A DNA stretch of 48,615 nt from contig CADBYC010000020.1 in NCBI GenBank assembly GCA_902798755.1, forward strand, positions 1 through 48,615. The letters are read 5' to 3'. This document shows positions 32,987 to 42,900 of the stretch, piece by piece. The notes under the pieces were generated by a model. The model was not told where the DNA came from, searched no databases, and saw only the letters and a list, made by a program, of their open reading frames with translations. Source of the DNA: an uncultured Ruminococcus sp. (GTDB taxonomy: Bacteria; Bacillota; Clostridia; Oscillospirales; Acutalibacteraceae). Numbering within the stretch: position 1 is the stretch's first letter; each line of letters opens with the position of its first letter. A program made the position numbers and the translations under genes.

Positions 32987-34411
32987 ATGGGAGGCTTTTT
33001 CGGCATTACCTCAAACGAGGATTGCATGATGGACGTGTTCTTCGGCGTAGACTACCATTCCCATCTCGGCACCCGACGCGGCGGACTTGCCGCCTACGAT
33101 CCCGAGATCGGTCTCCAGCGCAAGATCCACAATATCGAAAACGCACCGTTCAGAACAAAATTTCAACATATTTTCGGTGAGATGCAGGGTACCTCGGCGA
33201 TCGGCGTTATTTCCGATACCGATCCCCAGCCCATGCTGATCCGCTCGCACCTTGGTACCTACGCGATCTGCAGCATCGGTATCATCAATAACGCTGAGGA
33301 GCTGATCCAAAAGCACCTCAAGTATTCCTACGGTCATTTTGACGCGATGACAGGCGGCAGAGTCAACGCCACCGAGCTGCTTGCCGCTCTGATCGACACG
33401 CAGAGTAGCTTTGCCGAGGGCATCAAATTCGCCCAGAGCATCATCGACGGCACACAGAATATCCTTATTCTGTGTGAGGACGGCTCCCTGATCGCCGCGC
33501 GCGACAAGGTCGGCAGACTGCCCGTCTGTATCGGCAAAAGCGAGTACGGCTACGCGGTATCGTTCGAGAGCTACGCGTACCAGAAGTTAGGCTACAACGA
33601 CGAGCGCGAGTTAGGCCCCGGCGAGATCGTCCGTCTTACGCCCGATTCTTTAAAACAGCTTTCAAAGCCCGGCAATAAAAAGCGCATCTGCTCCTTCTTG
33701 TGGAGCTACTACGGCTATCCGACCTCTACCTACGAGGGTGTGAACGTCGAAGTCATGCGCTATCGCAACGGCGCGATCATGGCACGCCACGATCAGGAGA
33801 ATCTCGGCGACATCAATGTCGATTACGTCGGCGGCGTTCCCGACTCGGGCACTCCCCACGCCATCGGCTACGCGAACGAGAGCAAAAAGCCCTTCGCCCG
33901 CGCGTTCATCAAGTATACGCCCACCTGGTCGCGCTCCTTTATGCCCCAAAACCAGAACGACCGCAACAAGATCGCGAAGATGAAGCAGATCCCCGTCTAT
34001 GACCTGATCACCGACAAAGACCTGCTCTTTGTAGACGACTCCATCGTCCGCGGCACCCAGCTCAGAGAAACGGTCGAATTCCTGTATGAGAACGGCGCCA
34101 AGAGCGTGCATATGCGCTCCGCGTGTCCGCCGATCATGTACGGCTGTAAGTTCCTCAACTTCTCGCGCAACACCTCCGATATGGATCTGATCGCGCGCCG
34201 AGTGATCCTCGAGCTTGAGGGAGAAGAGGGCTTCAATCATATCAAAGAGTATGCCGACGGCTCTACTGCCCGCGGCAAAAACCTGAGAAAGACCATTTGC
34301 GAGAAGCTGAAATTCGACTCGCTTGATTTCCAGTCCATAGATGGTATCGTCGAGGCGATCGGACTTCCCAAGTGCGAGCTCTGCACCTACTGTTGGGACG
34401 GCGAAGAGTAA
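32987..34411 (+). CDS. purF: PurF-like amidophosphoribosyltransferase lacking the N-terminal cysteine
   Basis: 474 residues. First step of purine synthesis in the family. The phosphoribosyltransferase half is intact: PRPP loop FVDDSIVRGTQ (D350, D351). Iron-sulphur-type cysteines are kept at C235, C380 or C387, and C463/C466/C469 (CELCTYC). The glutaminase half is altered. The protein starts MGGFFGITSN instead of MCG..., so the nucleophile Cys1 is glycine, and the usual HNGNLVN reads SIGIINN. GGAGG is 7 nt before this ATG, and no upstream start gives a cysteine. The enzyme probably uses ammonia directly, takes it from a partner, or is regulatory. A canonical PurF may exist elsewhere. Confidence 0.88.
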   Translation: MGGFFGITSNEDCMMDVFFGVDYHSHLGTRRGGLAAYDPEIGLQRKIHNIENAPFRTKFQHIFGEMQGTSAIGVISDTDPQPMLIRSHLGTYAICSIGIINNAEELIQKHLKYSYGHFDAMTGGRVNATELLAALIDTQSSFAEGIKFAQSIIDGTQNILILCEDGSLIAARDKVGRLPVCIGKSEYGYAVSFESYAYQKLGYNDERELGPGEIVRLTPDSLKQLSKPGNKKRICSFLWSYYGYPTSTYEGVNVEVMRYRNGAIMARHDQENLGDINVDYVGGVPDSGTPHAIGYANESKKPFARAFIKYTPTWSRSFMPQNQNDRNKIAKMKQIPVYDLITDKDLLFVDDSIVRGTQLRETVEFLYENGAKSVHMRSACPPIMYGCKFLNFSRNTSDMDLIARRVILELEGEEGFNHIKEYADGSTARGKNLRKTICEKLKFDSLDFQSIDGIVEAIGLPKCELCTYCWDGEE

Positions 34412-34565
34412 CGCGTTACTTTTTCCGCCTTTTGGAACGTTGTTTATGATCTTGAATGGCATTAACGGCGGGTCAAAAGTACCTGAGTGATGAACAAAAC
34501 ATCATCATAGGCACTGTTACTTTGTACTATTTCAAATGCTCTTTATGAGCAGAAAGGCAAGATAT
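34412..34565. other. purF-purM gap without a clear element
   Basis: 154 bp. It contains CGTTACTTTTTCC near its start and a looser GTTACTTTGTAC near its end, but no convincing inverted repeat, promoter or terminator. It is the only gap of more than 60 bp between pyrF and purL in which I see no defined repeat. Confidence 0.4.
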
Positions 34566-35615
34566 ATGATTAACAATTCTAAATCCGATGCTTACGCCGC
34601 GGCAGGCGTGGATATCACCGCGGGTTACAAAGCGGTCGAGCTGATGAAACAGCACGTCGCGCGTACCGCCACAGCGGGCGTATGCTCCGACGTCGGCGGC
34701 TTCGGCGGCTTATTTGAGCTTGATCTGACAGGCATTTCCAAGCCTGTTCTCGTCAGCGGTACCGACGGCGTCGGCACCAAGCTCAAGCTGGCTTTTCTGA
34801 TGGATAAGCACGATACCGTCGGTATCGACTGCGTCGCCATGTGCGTCAACGACATCGTCTGTGTCGGCGCAAAGCCGCTGCTGTTCCTTGATTACATCGC
34901 CTGCGGCAAGAACGTCCCCGAGCGTATTGCCGATATCGTCAAGGGCGTCGCCGATGGCTGCGTTCAGTCAGGCACCGCGCTGATCGGTGGCGAGACGGCT
35001 GAAATGCCCGGCTTCTATCCCGAGGACGAGTACGACCTCGCGGGTTACAGCACCGGCGTTGTTGATAAAGATAAGATCATTGATAATAAAACAATGGAGG
35101 TCGGCGACGTTGTGATCGCGCTTCCGTCCTCCGGCGTACATTCCAACGGCTTCTCTCTTGTCCGCAAGGTCTTTGACGTAGAGAACGCCGATATCAAAAC
35201 ACCTGTCGAGTCGCTTGGCGGCAAGAGCGTAGGCGAGACCCTCCTCACCCCGACCAAGATCTATGTCAAGCCCGTGCTGGCTCTGCTCGAAAAGGTGACC
35301 GTCAAGGGTATCTCCCACATCACAGGCGGCGGCTTTTATGAGAATATCCCGCGTTCCATTCCCGACGGTCTGTGCGCGAAGATCGACAAAAGCTCCGTCC
35401 GCATCCTGCCCATCTTCAAGCTCATTCAGGAAAAGGGAGGCATCTCCGAGCACGATATGTTCAATACCTTTAATATGGGCGTCGGCATGAGTATCGTCGT
35501 ACCTGCTTCTCAGGCGGACGAAGCGCTCTCTATCCTCAAAGCCGAGGGCGAAGAAGCCTATATCATCGGCGAGATCGTCAAGGCGCAGGGCGAGGAGAAA
35601 ATCGAGTTATGTTAA
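34566..35615 (+). CDS. purM: Phosphoribosylformylglycinamidine cyclo-ligase (AIR synthetase)
   Basis: 349 residues. Closes FGAM to AIR with ATP. Conserved [14 protein letters not shown] at the start, [14 protein letters not shown], the [13 protein letters not shown] motif and [13 protein letters not shown]. The ATG at 34566 begins the family's conserved N-terminus and follows AGAAAGG; the upstream in-frame ATG (34536) would add an unconserved decapeptide. It overlaps purN by 7 bp. Confidence 0.96.
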   Translation: MINNSKSDAYAAAGVDITAGYKAVELMKQHVARTATAGVCSDVGGFGGLFELDLTGISKPVLVSGTDGVGTKLKLAFLMDKHDTVGIDCVAMCVNDIVCVGAKPLLFLDYIACGKNVPERIADIVKGVADGCVQSGTALIGGETAEMPGFYPEDEYDLAGYSTGVVDKDKIIDNKTMEVGDVVIALPSSGVHSNGFSLVRKVFDVENADIKTPVESLGGKSVGETLLTPTKIYVKPVLALLEKVTVKGISHITGGGFYENIPRSIPDGLCAKIDKSSVRILPIFKLIQEKGGISEHDMFNTFNMGVGMSIVVPASQADEALSILKAEGEEAYIIGEIVKAQGEEKIELC

Positions 35616-36217
35616 AGGCGAAGATAGCCGTCCTCGTGTCGGGCGGCGGCACCAATCTCCAGGCGCTGATCGACGCCCAGAACAGCGGTATCATCCACAG
35701 CGGCGAGATCGTTCTGGTGATCTCCAACCATGCGGACGCATATGCGCTCACCCGAGCGGAAAAAGCCGGGATCGAGAGCTTATATATTTCTAAAAAGGAA
35801 TTAAAAACGCAGGAAGCCTTTGAAAGCGCCATCATGACGGCGTTAGAAGAGCGCGGGATCGATCTGATCGTCCTCGCGGGCTTCATGTCGATCCTGTCCG
35901 AACGCTTCACCGCCCGCTACGACCATCGCATTATCAACATCCACCCGTCTCTGATCCCGTCCTTCTGCGGTCAGGGCTTCTACGGACTCCATGTGCACGA
36001 AGCGGCATTAGCTAAGGGCGTCAAGGTCACAGGCGCTACCGTCCATTTTGTCAACGAGATCCCCGACGGCGGCGAGATTATCGCCCAAAAGGCGGTTGAG
36101 GTGCAGGACGGCGACACGCCCGAAGTTTTGCAAAGACGCGTGATGGAACAGGCTGAGTGGATCATTCTGCCGCAGGCGGTGGAGCGCATTGCTGAACAGA
36201 TCAGCAATGCTAATTGA
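35609..36217 (+). CDS. purN: Phosphoribosylglycinamide formyltransferase
   Basis: 202 residues. Transfers formyl from 10-formyl-THF to [18 protein letters not shown] binds the phosphate. The catalytic residues are N110, H112 ([11 protein letters not shown]) and D153 (IPDGGEII). Translationally coupled to purM. Length normal for the family. Confidence 0.95.
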   Translation: MLKAKIAVLVSGGGTNLQALIDAQNSGIIHSGEIVLVISNHADAYALTRAEKAGIESLYISKKELKTQEAFESAIMTALEERGIDLIVLAGFMSILSERFTARYDHRIINIHPSLIPSFCGQGFYGLHVHEAALAKGVKVTGATVHFVNEIPDGGEIIAQKAVEVQDGDTPEVLQRRVMEQAEWIILPQAVERIAEQISNAN

Positions 36218-36352
36218 AGATTTAAGACTGAAAACTGAAGAATGAATAATATTGGTTACTCGCTTTGCTCAACACAATCATAATTGGGTGTGGGCGAAGC
36301 CCTCCCGCTATTCTTCATTTTTCAATTTTAAGTTTTCAGTATTCATTAATTG
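36214..36352. repeat. MITE-like element between purN and purO
   Basis: AT-rich arms (36214-36251 and 36308-36351) are near reverse complements: GAAAACTGAAGAATGAATAA against CATTCTTCAGTTTTC-like text. The core motif TGGGTGTGGGCGAAGC (36285-36300) is shared with 32914-32929. The right arm shares 22 identical bases with 3283-3304. It begins at the purN stop codon. Confidence 0.62.
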
Positions 36353-36369
36353 TTATGGGGGTATATGAA

Positions 36370-37089
36370 ATGAATATTTACAAGATCAATGACATCGCAG
36401 AGCTGCTCGACGGCAACAGTTATCCGGGCAGAGGTATCATCATCGGCAGAACCGCCGACGGCACCAAAGCGGCGACCGCCTATTTCATCATGGGCAGAAG
36501 CGCCAATTCCCGCAACCGCGTCTTTGTCGAGCGCGACAACGCGGTATTCACCGAGCCGTTCGACGCGTCCAAGGTCGAGGATCCCTCTCTGATCATCTAC
36601 GCGGCGATCCGTGAGTACGAGAACAACCTGATCGTCACCAACGGCGACCAGACCGACACCATCTATGAAGGTCTTGAAAAGGGTCTGAGCTTCAACAAAG
36701 CGCTCGAGAGCCGCGAGTTCGAGCCCGACGCGCCGAACCTCACTCCCCGTATCAGTGGCATGCTCACCTTCGAGGACGGCGATTTCACCTACCGGATGTC
36801 CATTCTGAAGTCTATCGATCCCGAGGGCACCGATTGCGCCCGCTACGGCTTTACCTATCCGTCCAAGGCGGGACTCGGTCACTTTATCCATACCTATGTC
36901 TGCGACGGTAACCCGATCCCGACCTTCCAGGGAGAGCCTGAACGCGTCGCCATCGACGACGATATCGACGCTTTCTCGGACAAGCTGTGGAACGCGCTGG
37001 ACGAGAACAACAAGATCTCTCTCTACGTTCGCTACATCGACCTTGAAACAGGCGACGAAGAAAACCGCCTGATCAACAAAAACGTATAA
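36370..37089 (+). CDS. purO: IMP cyclohydrolase, PurO type
   Basis: 239 residues. Closes FAICAR to IMP, the last step of the pathway. The N-terminal NSYPGRGIIIGRTADGTKAA and YFIMGRSANSRNRVF patterns are typical of the PF07826 IMP cyclohydrolase family, first known from archaea. It is unrelated to the N-terminal domain of bifunctional PurH. The start at 36370 follows GGGGGT; the frame is open upstream only through the repeat. It is next to a formyltransferase-only PurH, so the pair replaces the usual fused enzyme. Confidence 0.88.
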   Translation: MNIYKINDIAELLDGNSYPGRGIIIGRTADGTKAATAYFIMGRSANSRNRVFVERDNAVFTEPFDASKVEDPSLIIYAAIREYENNLIVTNGDQTDTIYEGLEKGLSFNKALESREFEPDAPNLTPRISGMLTFEDGDFTYRMSILKSIDPEGTDCARYGFTYPSKAGLGHFIHTYVCDGNPIPTFQGEPERVAIDDDIDAFSDKLWNALDENNKISLYVRYIDLETGDEENRLINKNV

Positions 37090-37098
37090 TAATCGCAG

Positions 37099-37219
37099 TC
37101 ATTGCGAGGGCTTTAGCCCGTGGCAATCCCACAAATAGGAGTAGAGCGTTTCTGTTGCATCTATCGGAATTAACGACAGAGGCTTTCCACGACGGGGGTG
37201 TTGCCCCTCCTCGGAATGA
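37099..37219. repeat. MITE-like element between purO and purH
   Basis: Ends TCATTGCGAGG (37099-37109) and CCTCGGAATGA (37209-37219), imperfect inverted repeats, with inner CGTGGCAATCCC and a partner near 37190. There is no ORF. A different family from the other gaps. Confidence 0.65.
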
Positions 37220-37242
37220 CAGAATATTTTGGAGGTTATATC

Positions 37243-38427
37243 ATGAAAGAATTTGAGTTAAAATACGGTTGCAACCCCAACCAGAAGCCCGCTAAGATCT
37301 TTATGCACGACGGTTCCGATCTGCCGATCGAGATCCTTTCCGGCAGACCCGGCTATATCAACTTCCTGGACGCGTTCAATTCCTGGCAGCTCGTCAAAGA
37401 GCTCAAGGAAGCGCTCGGGCTCCCCGCCGTCACTTCTTTCAAGCACGTCAGCCCCACCTCCGCGGCTGTCGGCATCCCGCTTTCCGATAAGCTCAAGAAG
37501 GCTTGCTTTGTCGACGATATCGAGGGTCTGGACGACAGCCCCCTCGCCTGCGCTTACGCGCGCGCCCGCGGCACCGACCGCATGTGCTCCTTCGGCGACT
37601 GGGTCGCGCTGTCCGATGTCTGCGACGTAACCACCGCCCTGATGATCAAACGCGAAGTCTCCGACGGTATCATCGCTCCGGGTTATGAGCCCGAAGCCCT
37701 CGAGATCCTCAAGAGCAAGAGAAAAGGCAATTACAATATCGTACAGATCGACCCGAACTACGTTCCCGATCCTGTCGAGCATAAGCAGGTATACGGCATC
37801 ACCTTCGAGCAGGGCAGAAACAACTTTGAAATCAACCGCGAGCTGCTCCGGAATGTCGTCACACAGAACAAAGATCTCCCCGAGAGCGCGATCCGCGACC
37901 TGATCGTTTCCCTGATCACCTTAAAGTACACCCAGTCTAACTCCGTCTGCTACGCGGTCGACGGTCAGGCGATCGGCGTCGGCGCAGGCCAGCAGAGTCG
38001 TATCCACTGTACCCGTCTGGCAGGCTCTAAGGCAGATACCTGGTTCCTCAGACAGAGCGACAAGGTTTTGAACCTTCCGTTCCGTGACGACCTCAAGCGC
38101 CCCGAGCGCGACAACGTCATCGACGGCTACATCAACCGTAACGAAGAGGACGTTACCGCTGACGGCAACTGGCAGAAGTACTTCACCGAGCAGCCCGCAC
38201 CCTTCACCGACGAAGAGCAGCGCGCCTATCTCGATACCATCGACAATGTCGCCCTCGGCTCCGACGCATTCTTCCCCTTCTCCGACAACATCGACAGAGC
38301 GTTCAAGAGCGGCGTCAAGTATATCGCAGAGCCGGGCGGTTCTATCCGCGACAACCTCGTCATCGAGTGCTGTGACAAGCACGGTATCGCGATGGCGTTC
38401 ACCGGCATGAGACTGTTCCACCACTAA
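37243..38427 (+). CDS. purH: AICAR formyltransferase (stand-alone PurH C-terminal domain)
   Basis: 394 residues. Transfers formyl to AICAR to give FAICAR. The catalytic SFKHVSPTSAA carries K67 and H68, and the substrate loop is GVGAGQQSRIHCTRL. The sequence begins directly at the formyltransferase domain (ELKYGCNPNQKPA); there is no MGS-type cyclohydrolase domain as in ordinary ~520-residue PurH. The start lies 7 nt behind GGAGG. The missing activity is supplied by purO immediately upstream. Confidence 0.93.
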   Translation: MKEFELKYGCNPNQKPAKIFMHDGSDLPIEILSGRPGYINFLDAFNSWQLVKELKEALGLPAVTSFKHVSPTSAAVGIPLSDKLKKACFVDDIEGLDDSPLACAYARARGTDRMCSFGDWVALSDVCDVTTALMIKREVSDGIIAPGYEPEALEILKSKRKGNYNIVQIDPNYVPDPVEHKQVYGITFEQGRNNFEINRELLRNVVTQNKDLPESAIRDLIVSLITLKYTQSNSVCYAVDGQAIGVGAGQQSRIHCTRLAGSKADTWFLRQSDKVLNLPFRDDLKRPERDNVIDGYINRNEEDVTADGNWQKYFTEQPAPFTDEEQRAYLDTIDNVALGSDAFFPFSDNIDRAFKSGVKYIAEPGGSIRDNLVIECCDKHGIAMAFTGMRLFHH

Positions 38428-38438
38428 GCGGCGGCATT

Positions 38439-38542
38439 GTAGGGACGAGCATTGCTCGTCCGCTGCGTTTCTGTCAGAAGAAGGTCAATGAGGAGCTATT
38501 GCCATTCCGAGAATGTTCCTTGCGGAATACGGACGACCCTAC
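38439..38542. repeat. MITE-like element between purH and purD
   Basis: Begins GTAGGGACGAGC and ends CGACCCTAC (38534-38542). It contains the hairpin GGACGAGC-ATT-GCTCGTCC, which is also present in 32267-32314 in the other orientation. There is no ORF. The purD ribosome site GAGGAGG lies just beyond. Confidence 0.65.
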
Positions 38543-38555
38543 GAGGAGGATATAC

Positions 38556-39821
38556 ATGAAACTATTAGTCGTTGGCGGCGGCGGACGCGAGCACGCCATC
38601 ATCAAAAAGCTGAAAGAAAATAAAGAGATCGAGAAGATATACGCCCTGCCCGGCAACGGCGGTATCGCCGCCGACGCCGAGTGCGTCGGTATCGGCGCGA
38701 CCGATATTGAGAACATCGTGAAGTTCGCTGTTGAGAACAGCATCGATTACGCTGTCGTCGCTCCCGACGACCCGCTGGTGCTTGGCTGTGTCGATGCGCT
38801 CGAAGAAAAGGGCGTTCCCTGCTTCGGACCCCGCAGTAATGCCGCGATCATCGAGGGCAGCAAGGTCTTTTCCAAGAACCTGATGAAGAAATACGGTATC
38901 CCCACCGCGGCGTATGAGGTTTTCTCCGATGCGGAAGAAGCTCTCGAATACATAAAAACCGCGCCGATCCCTACCGTTATCAAGGCGGACGGTCTGGCGC
39001 TGGGTAAGGGCGTTATCATCGCGACCACCCGAGAAGAAGCGGAAGAAGCTGTTATCTCCATCATGAAGGAAAAGAAGTTCGGCAAGAGCGGCAACAGTAT
39101 CGTCGTTGAAGAATTCCTCGAAGGTCCCGAGGTCAGCGTGCTTAGCTTCACCGACGGCAAGGTCGTCAAGCCCATGATCTCCTCGATGGATCACAAGCGT
39201 GCCGGCGATAACGATACGGGACTCAACACCGGCGGTATGGGCACCGTCGCGCCGAATCCGTATTATACCGACGCGGTCGCCGAGGAGTGTATGGAGAAGA
39301 TCTTCCTTCCCACCATCAACGCCATGAACGCCGAGGGCAGGACCTTCAAGGGCTGTCTGTACTTCGGCTTGATGATCACGAAGGACGGTCCCAAGGTCAT
39401 CGAGTACAACTGCCGTTTCGGCGATCCCGAGACACAGGTCGTCTTGCCGTTATTAAAATCCGACCTGTTCACCATCATGAAAGCCACCACCGACGGTACC
39501 CTTGCAGAAACAGAAGTGGCGTTTGACAATAAAAACGCCGCCTGTGTCATCATGGCGAGCGAGGGCTATCCCGTATCCTATGAAAAGGGCTACGAGATCA
39601 CCATTCCCGCCGATATCGCTCCCTGCGTATTTGTCGCGGGCGCTGTCGAAAAAGACGGCAAGCTCCTGACTTCCGGCGGACGCGTCTTAGGCGTGACCGC
39701 GATCGCCGATACTTTGCAGGAAGCGATCGACAGCTCCTACCAAATGGTAGAGCAGATACATTTTGACAACGCTTTTTACCGCCACGATATCGGTCAAAGA
39801 GCACTGAAAGCGAAAGAATAA
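38556..39821 (+). CDS. purD: Phosphoribosylamine-glycine ligase (GAR synthetase)
   Basis: 421 residues. Joins glycine to phosphoribosylamine with ATP. N-terminal LLVVGGGGREHAIIKKL, ATP-grasp elements PTVIKADGLALGKGVIIA and VVEEFLEGPEVS, then NTGGMGTVAPNPYY and EYNCRFGDPETQVVLPLL. The start at 38556 follows GAGGAGG. It acts directly on the product of PurF, two genes of the pathway apart. Confidence 0.96.
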   Translation: MKLLVVGGGGREHAIIKKLKENKEIEKIYALPGNGGIAADAECVGIGATDIENIVKFAVENSIDYAVVAPDDPLVLGCVDALEEKGVPCFGPRSNAAIIEGSKVFSKNLMKKYGIPTAAYEVFSDAEEALEYIKTAPIPTVIKADGLALGKGVIIATTREEAEEAVISIMKEKKFGKSGNSIVVEEFLEGPEVSVLSFTDGKVVKPMISSMDHKRAGDNDTGLNTGGMGTVAPNPYYTDAVAEECMEKIFLPTINAMNAEGRTFKGCLYFGLMITKDGPKVIEYNCRFGDPETQVVLPLLKSDLFTIMKATTDGTLAETEVAFDNKNAACVIMASEGYPVSYEKGYEITIPADIAPCVFVAGAVEKDGKLLTSGGRVLGVTAIADTLQEAIDSSYQMVEQIHFDNAFYRHDIGQRALKAKE

Positions 39822-39946
39822 GCCTCTCTTTTCTAAGGGAGGTGCCCCGACAGGGGCGGAGGGTTGACGGGGGTACGCGATGGATTTAGCGCTCCCCGAT
39901 CACCGTGACATAGACGTCCGGTGACAGCCCCCTTAGGTAAGGGGGC
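39822..39946. repeat. MITE-like element between purD and purL
   Basis: The left end TCTTTTCTAAGGGAGGTG and the right end CAGCCCCCTTAGGTAAGGGG (from 39925) are imperfect inverted repeats. The inner CGGAGGGTTGAC matches 28591-28743, so it is the same family. It begins at the purD stop codon. Confidence 0.65.
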
Positions 39947-39977
39947 GTTTACTAAGTTTCCTACGGAGGATACCCCA

Positions 39978-42900
39978 ATGGTATATAGAATATATGTAGA
40001 AAAACGAGAAGGACTGCAGAATGAAGCGAAAGCTCTGCTGTCCGAGCTGAGCGACCTTCTGTCGATCAAATCGCTCACAGACGTGCGCGTCATCAACCGC
40101 TATGACGCGGAGAATATAACCGAAGAGCTGTTCGATTACGCTGTGAAAGCCGTATTTTCTGAGCCGCAGTTAGATATCGCAACCGAAACGATCGACACAG
40201 AGGGCGCGACTGTTTTCGCGGTCGAGTTCCTGCCCGGTCAGTTTGACCAGCGCGCGGATTCCGCCGCTCAGTGTATCCAGATCATCTCTCAGGGCGACCG
40301 TCCGCTGATCCGTTCAGCAAAGGTCTATGTCCTGTACGGCGATCTGACCGATGCCGAGATCGAACAGATCAAGAAATACGTCATCAACCCCGTCGAAGCG
40401 CGCGAGGCTTCTTTGGAAAAGCCCGCGACTTTAGCGGTTCAATACGATATCCCCACCACCGTCAAGACCCTCGACGGCTTCAATGAGCTTGATAGGGAAG
40501 GGCTGGAGAGATTCGTAGCGGATTACGGCCTTGCGATGGACGCGGACGATATCGCGTTCTGCCAGCAGTATTTTCAGTCAGAGCGCCGCGACCCGACCAT
40601 CACCGAGATCCGCATGATCGACACCTACTGGTCGGATCACTGCCGCCACACCACCTTCCTGACTACCATCGACAGCGTCAAATTCGAGGACGAGCTTCTC
40701 CAATCCGCGTACGATGAATATATCAGTGTTCGCAAGAATTTAGGCAGGACCAAGCCGATCTGCCTGATGGACCTTGCGACCATCGCCGTCCGTCAGCTCA
40801 AAAAGGACGGCAAACTCAATAAACTCGACGAAAGCGAAGAGATCAACGCCTGCACCGTCAAGATGGACGTTGAAGTCGACGGCAAGACAGAGCCGTGGCT
40901 CCTGCTCTTCAAGAACGAGACCCACAACCACCCCACCGAGATCGAGCCTTTCGGCGGCGCGGCTACCTGTATCGGCGGCGCGATCCGCGATCCGCTCTCG
41001 GGACGCGCGTACGTCTACGGCGCTATGCGTGTGACAGGCGCGGCTGATCCTACCGTTCCCGTATCCGAGACCATCGAAGGCAAGCTCCCTCAGCGCAAGA
41101 TCGTCACCACCGCCGCGGCGGGCTACAGCTCCTACGGCAACCAGATCGGTCTTGCGACCGGCATCGTTGACGAGATCTACCACCCCGGTTATGCCGCTAA
41201 GCGCATGGAGATCGGCGCGGTCATCGCTGCCGCTCCTGCCGAGAACGTCCGCCGTGAAGTTCCCGCTCCGGGCGACGTCGTTATCCTTTTAGGCGGCGCG
41301 ACAGGCCGTGACGGTATCGGCGGCGCAACAGGCTCTTCCAAGGCGCACAACGCCCATTCGGTCGAGACCTGCGGCGCAGAGGTACAGAAAGGTAACGCTC
41401 CCGAGGAGAGAAAGCTTCAGCGACTCTTCCGCAACAGCGAGGCGACCCGCATGATCAAGCGCTGTAACGACTTCGGCGCGGGCGGCGTGTCCGTTGCGAT
41501 CGGCGAGCTTGCCGACGGCTTGGATATCGATCTCAACGCCGTTCCCAAAAAGTACGAGGGCTTAGACGGCACAGAGCTGGCGATCTCCGAGTCCCAGGAG
41601 CGTATGGCGGTCGTCGTAGAGCCTGAGAATGTCGAAGCGTTCTTAGCGCTCGCAAAAACGGAGAACCTCAACGCCTGCCCCGTAGCGGTCGTCAAAGCCG
41701 AACCCCGCCTCACCATGACATGGAACGGCAATAAGATCGTCGATATCTCCCGCGAGTTCCTGAATTCGAACGGCGCTGAGAAGCATATCGACATCACCCC
41801 CGCCGCTCCCCAGAATTACGATAAAACCATCAGCGGCACCTTTGCCGAGAATATGAAGCAGCTCGCTTCCGATCTCAACGTCTGCTCCAAACGCGGACTC
41901 TCCGAGCGCTTTGACTCCACCATCGGCGCGGGCACCGTGCTTATGCCCTTCGGCGGCAAAAACCAGCTCACCCCCATCCAGGCAATGGTACAAAAGGTAA
42001 GTGTCGAGAAGAAGCATACCGATACCGTCTCCCTGATGGCGTGGGGCTATAACCCGCTCATCACCGAGAAAAGCCCCTACCACGGCGCGTACTTAGCGGT
42101 CGTCGAGTCCGTTTCCAAGCTGATCGCCACAGGCGCTTCCTTTGAGGACGTCTATCTTACCTTCCAGGAATACTTTGAGAAGCCCGGTACAGACGGCAAG
42201 CGCTGGGGCAAGCCCCTGTCCGCTCTCTTAGGCGCGTTCAAGGCTCAGATGAACCTTGGCATCGGCTCTATCGGCGGCAAGGACAGCATGTCCGGCAGCT
42301 TCGAGGACTTAGACGTTCCCCCGACCCTCGTTTCCTTTGCCGTTACCACCGACAAGGCTGAAAATATCATCTCTCCCGAGTTCAAGACGGCAGGCGATAA
42401 GGTCTACCTGCTCACTCCCGATTATGACGAGAACGGTCTGCCCGAGACCGACAGCCTGATCGCGCTGTACAACAAGGTCACCGACCTCATGCGCGCGGGC
42501 AAGGTTATTGCCGCGTATACTCCCACCATAGGCGGTATCGCCGAAGCGGTCATGAAATCCGCTTTCGGTAATGGCTTCGGCTTCAAATTCAATGAAGATG
42601 TCGCGCTCGATAAGCTCTTCGGCTATTGCTACGGCGCGTTCCTGCTCGAGTCTGCCGATGATATCGACGGTACGCTGATCGGTACCGTTACCGACGACGG
42701 CAGCTTCACCTATGGCACGGAGTCCGTCGCCGAGAACGATATCTTAAATATATATGAAGACAAATTAGAGGGCGTATATTCCTGCAATATTCCCGATACC
42801 AAAGCCCCTGTCGAGAATTTCAGCTTTGAAGATGAGACCCGTCCGACCGCTTCCATCAAGGTCGCCAGACCCAAGGTGCTGATCCCCTCGTTCCCGGGTA

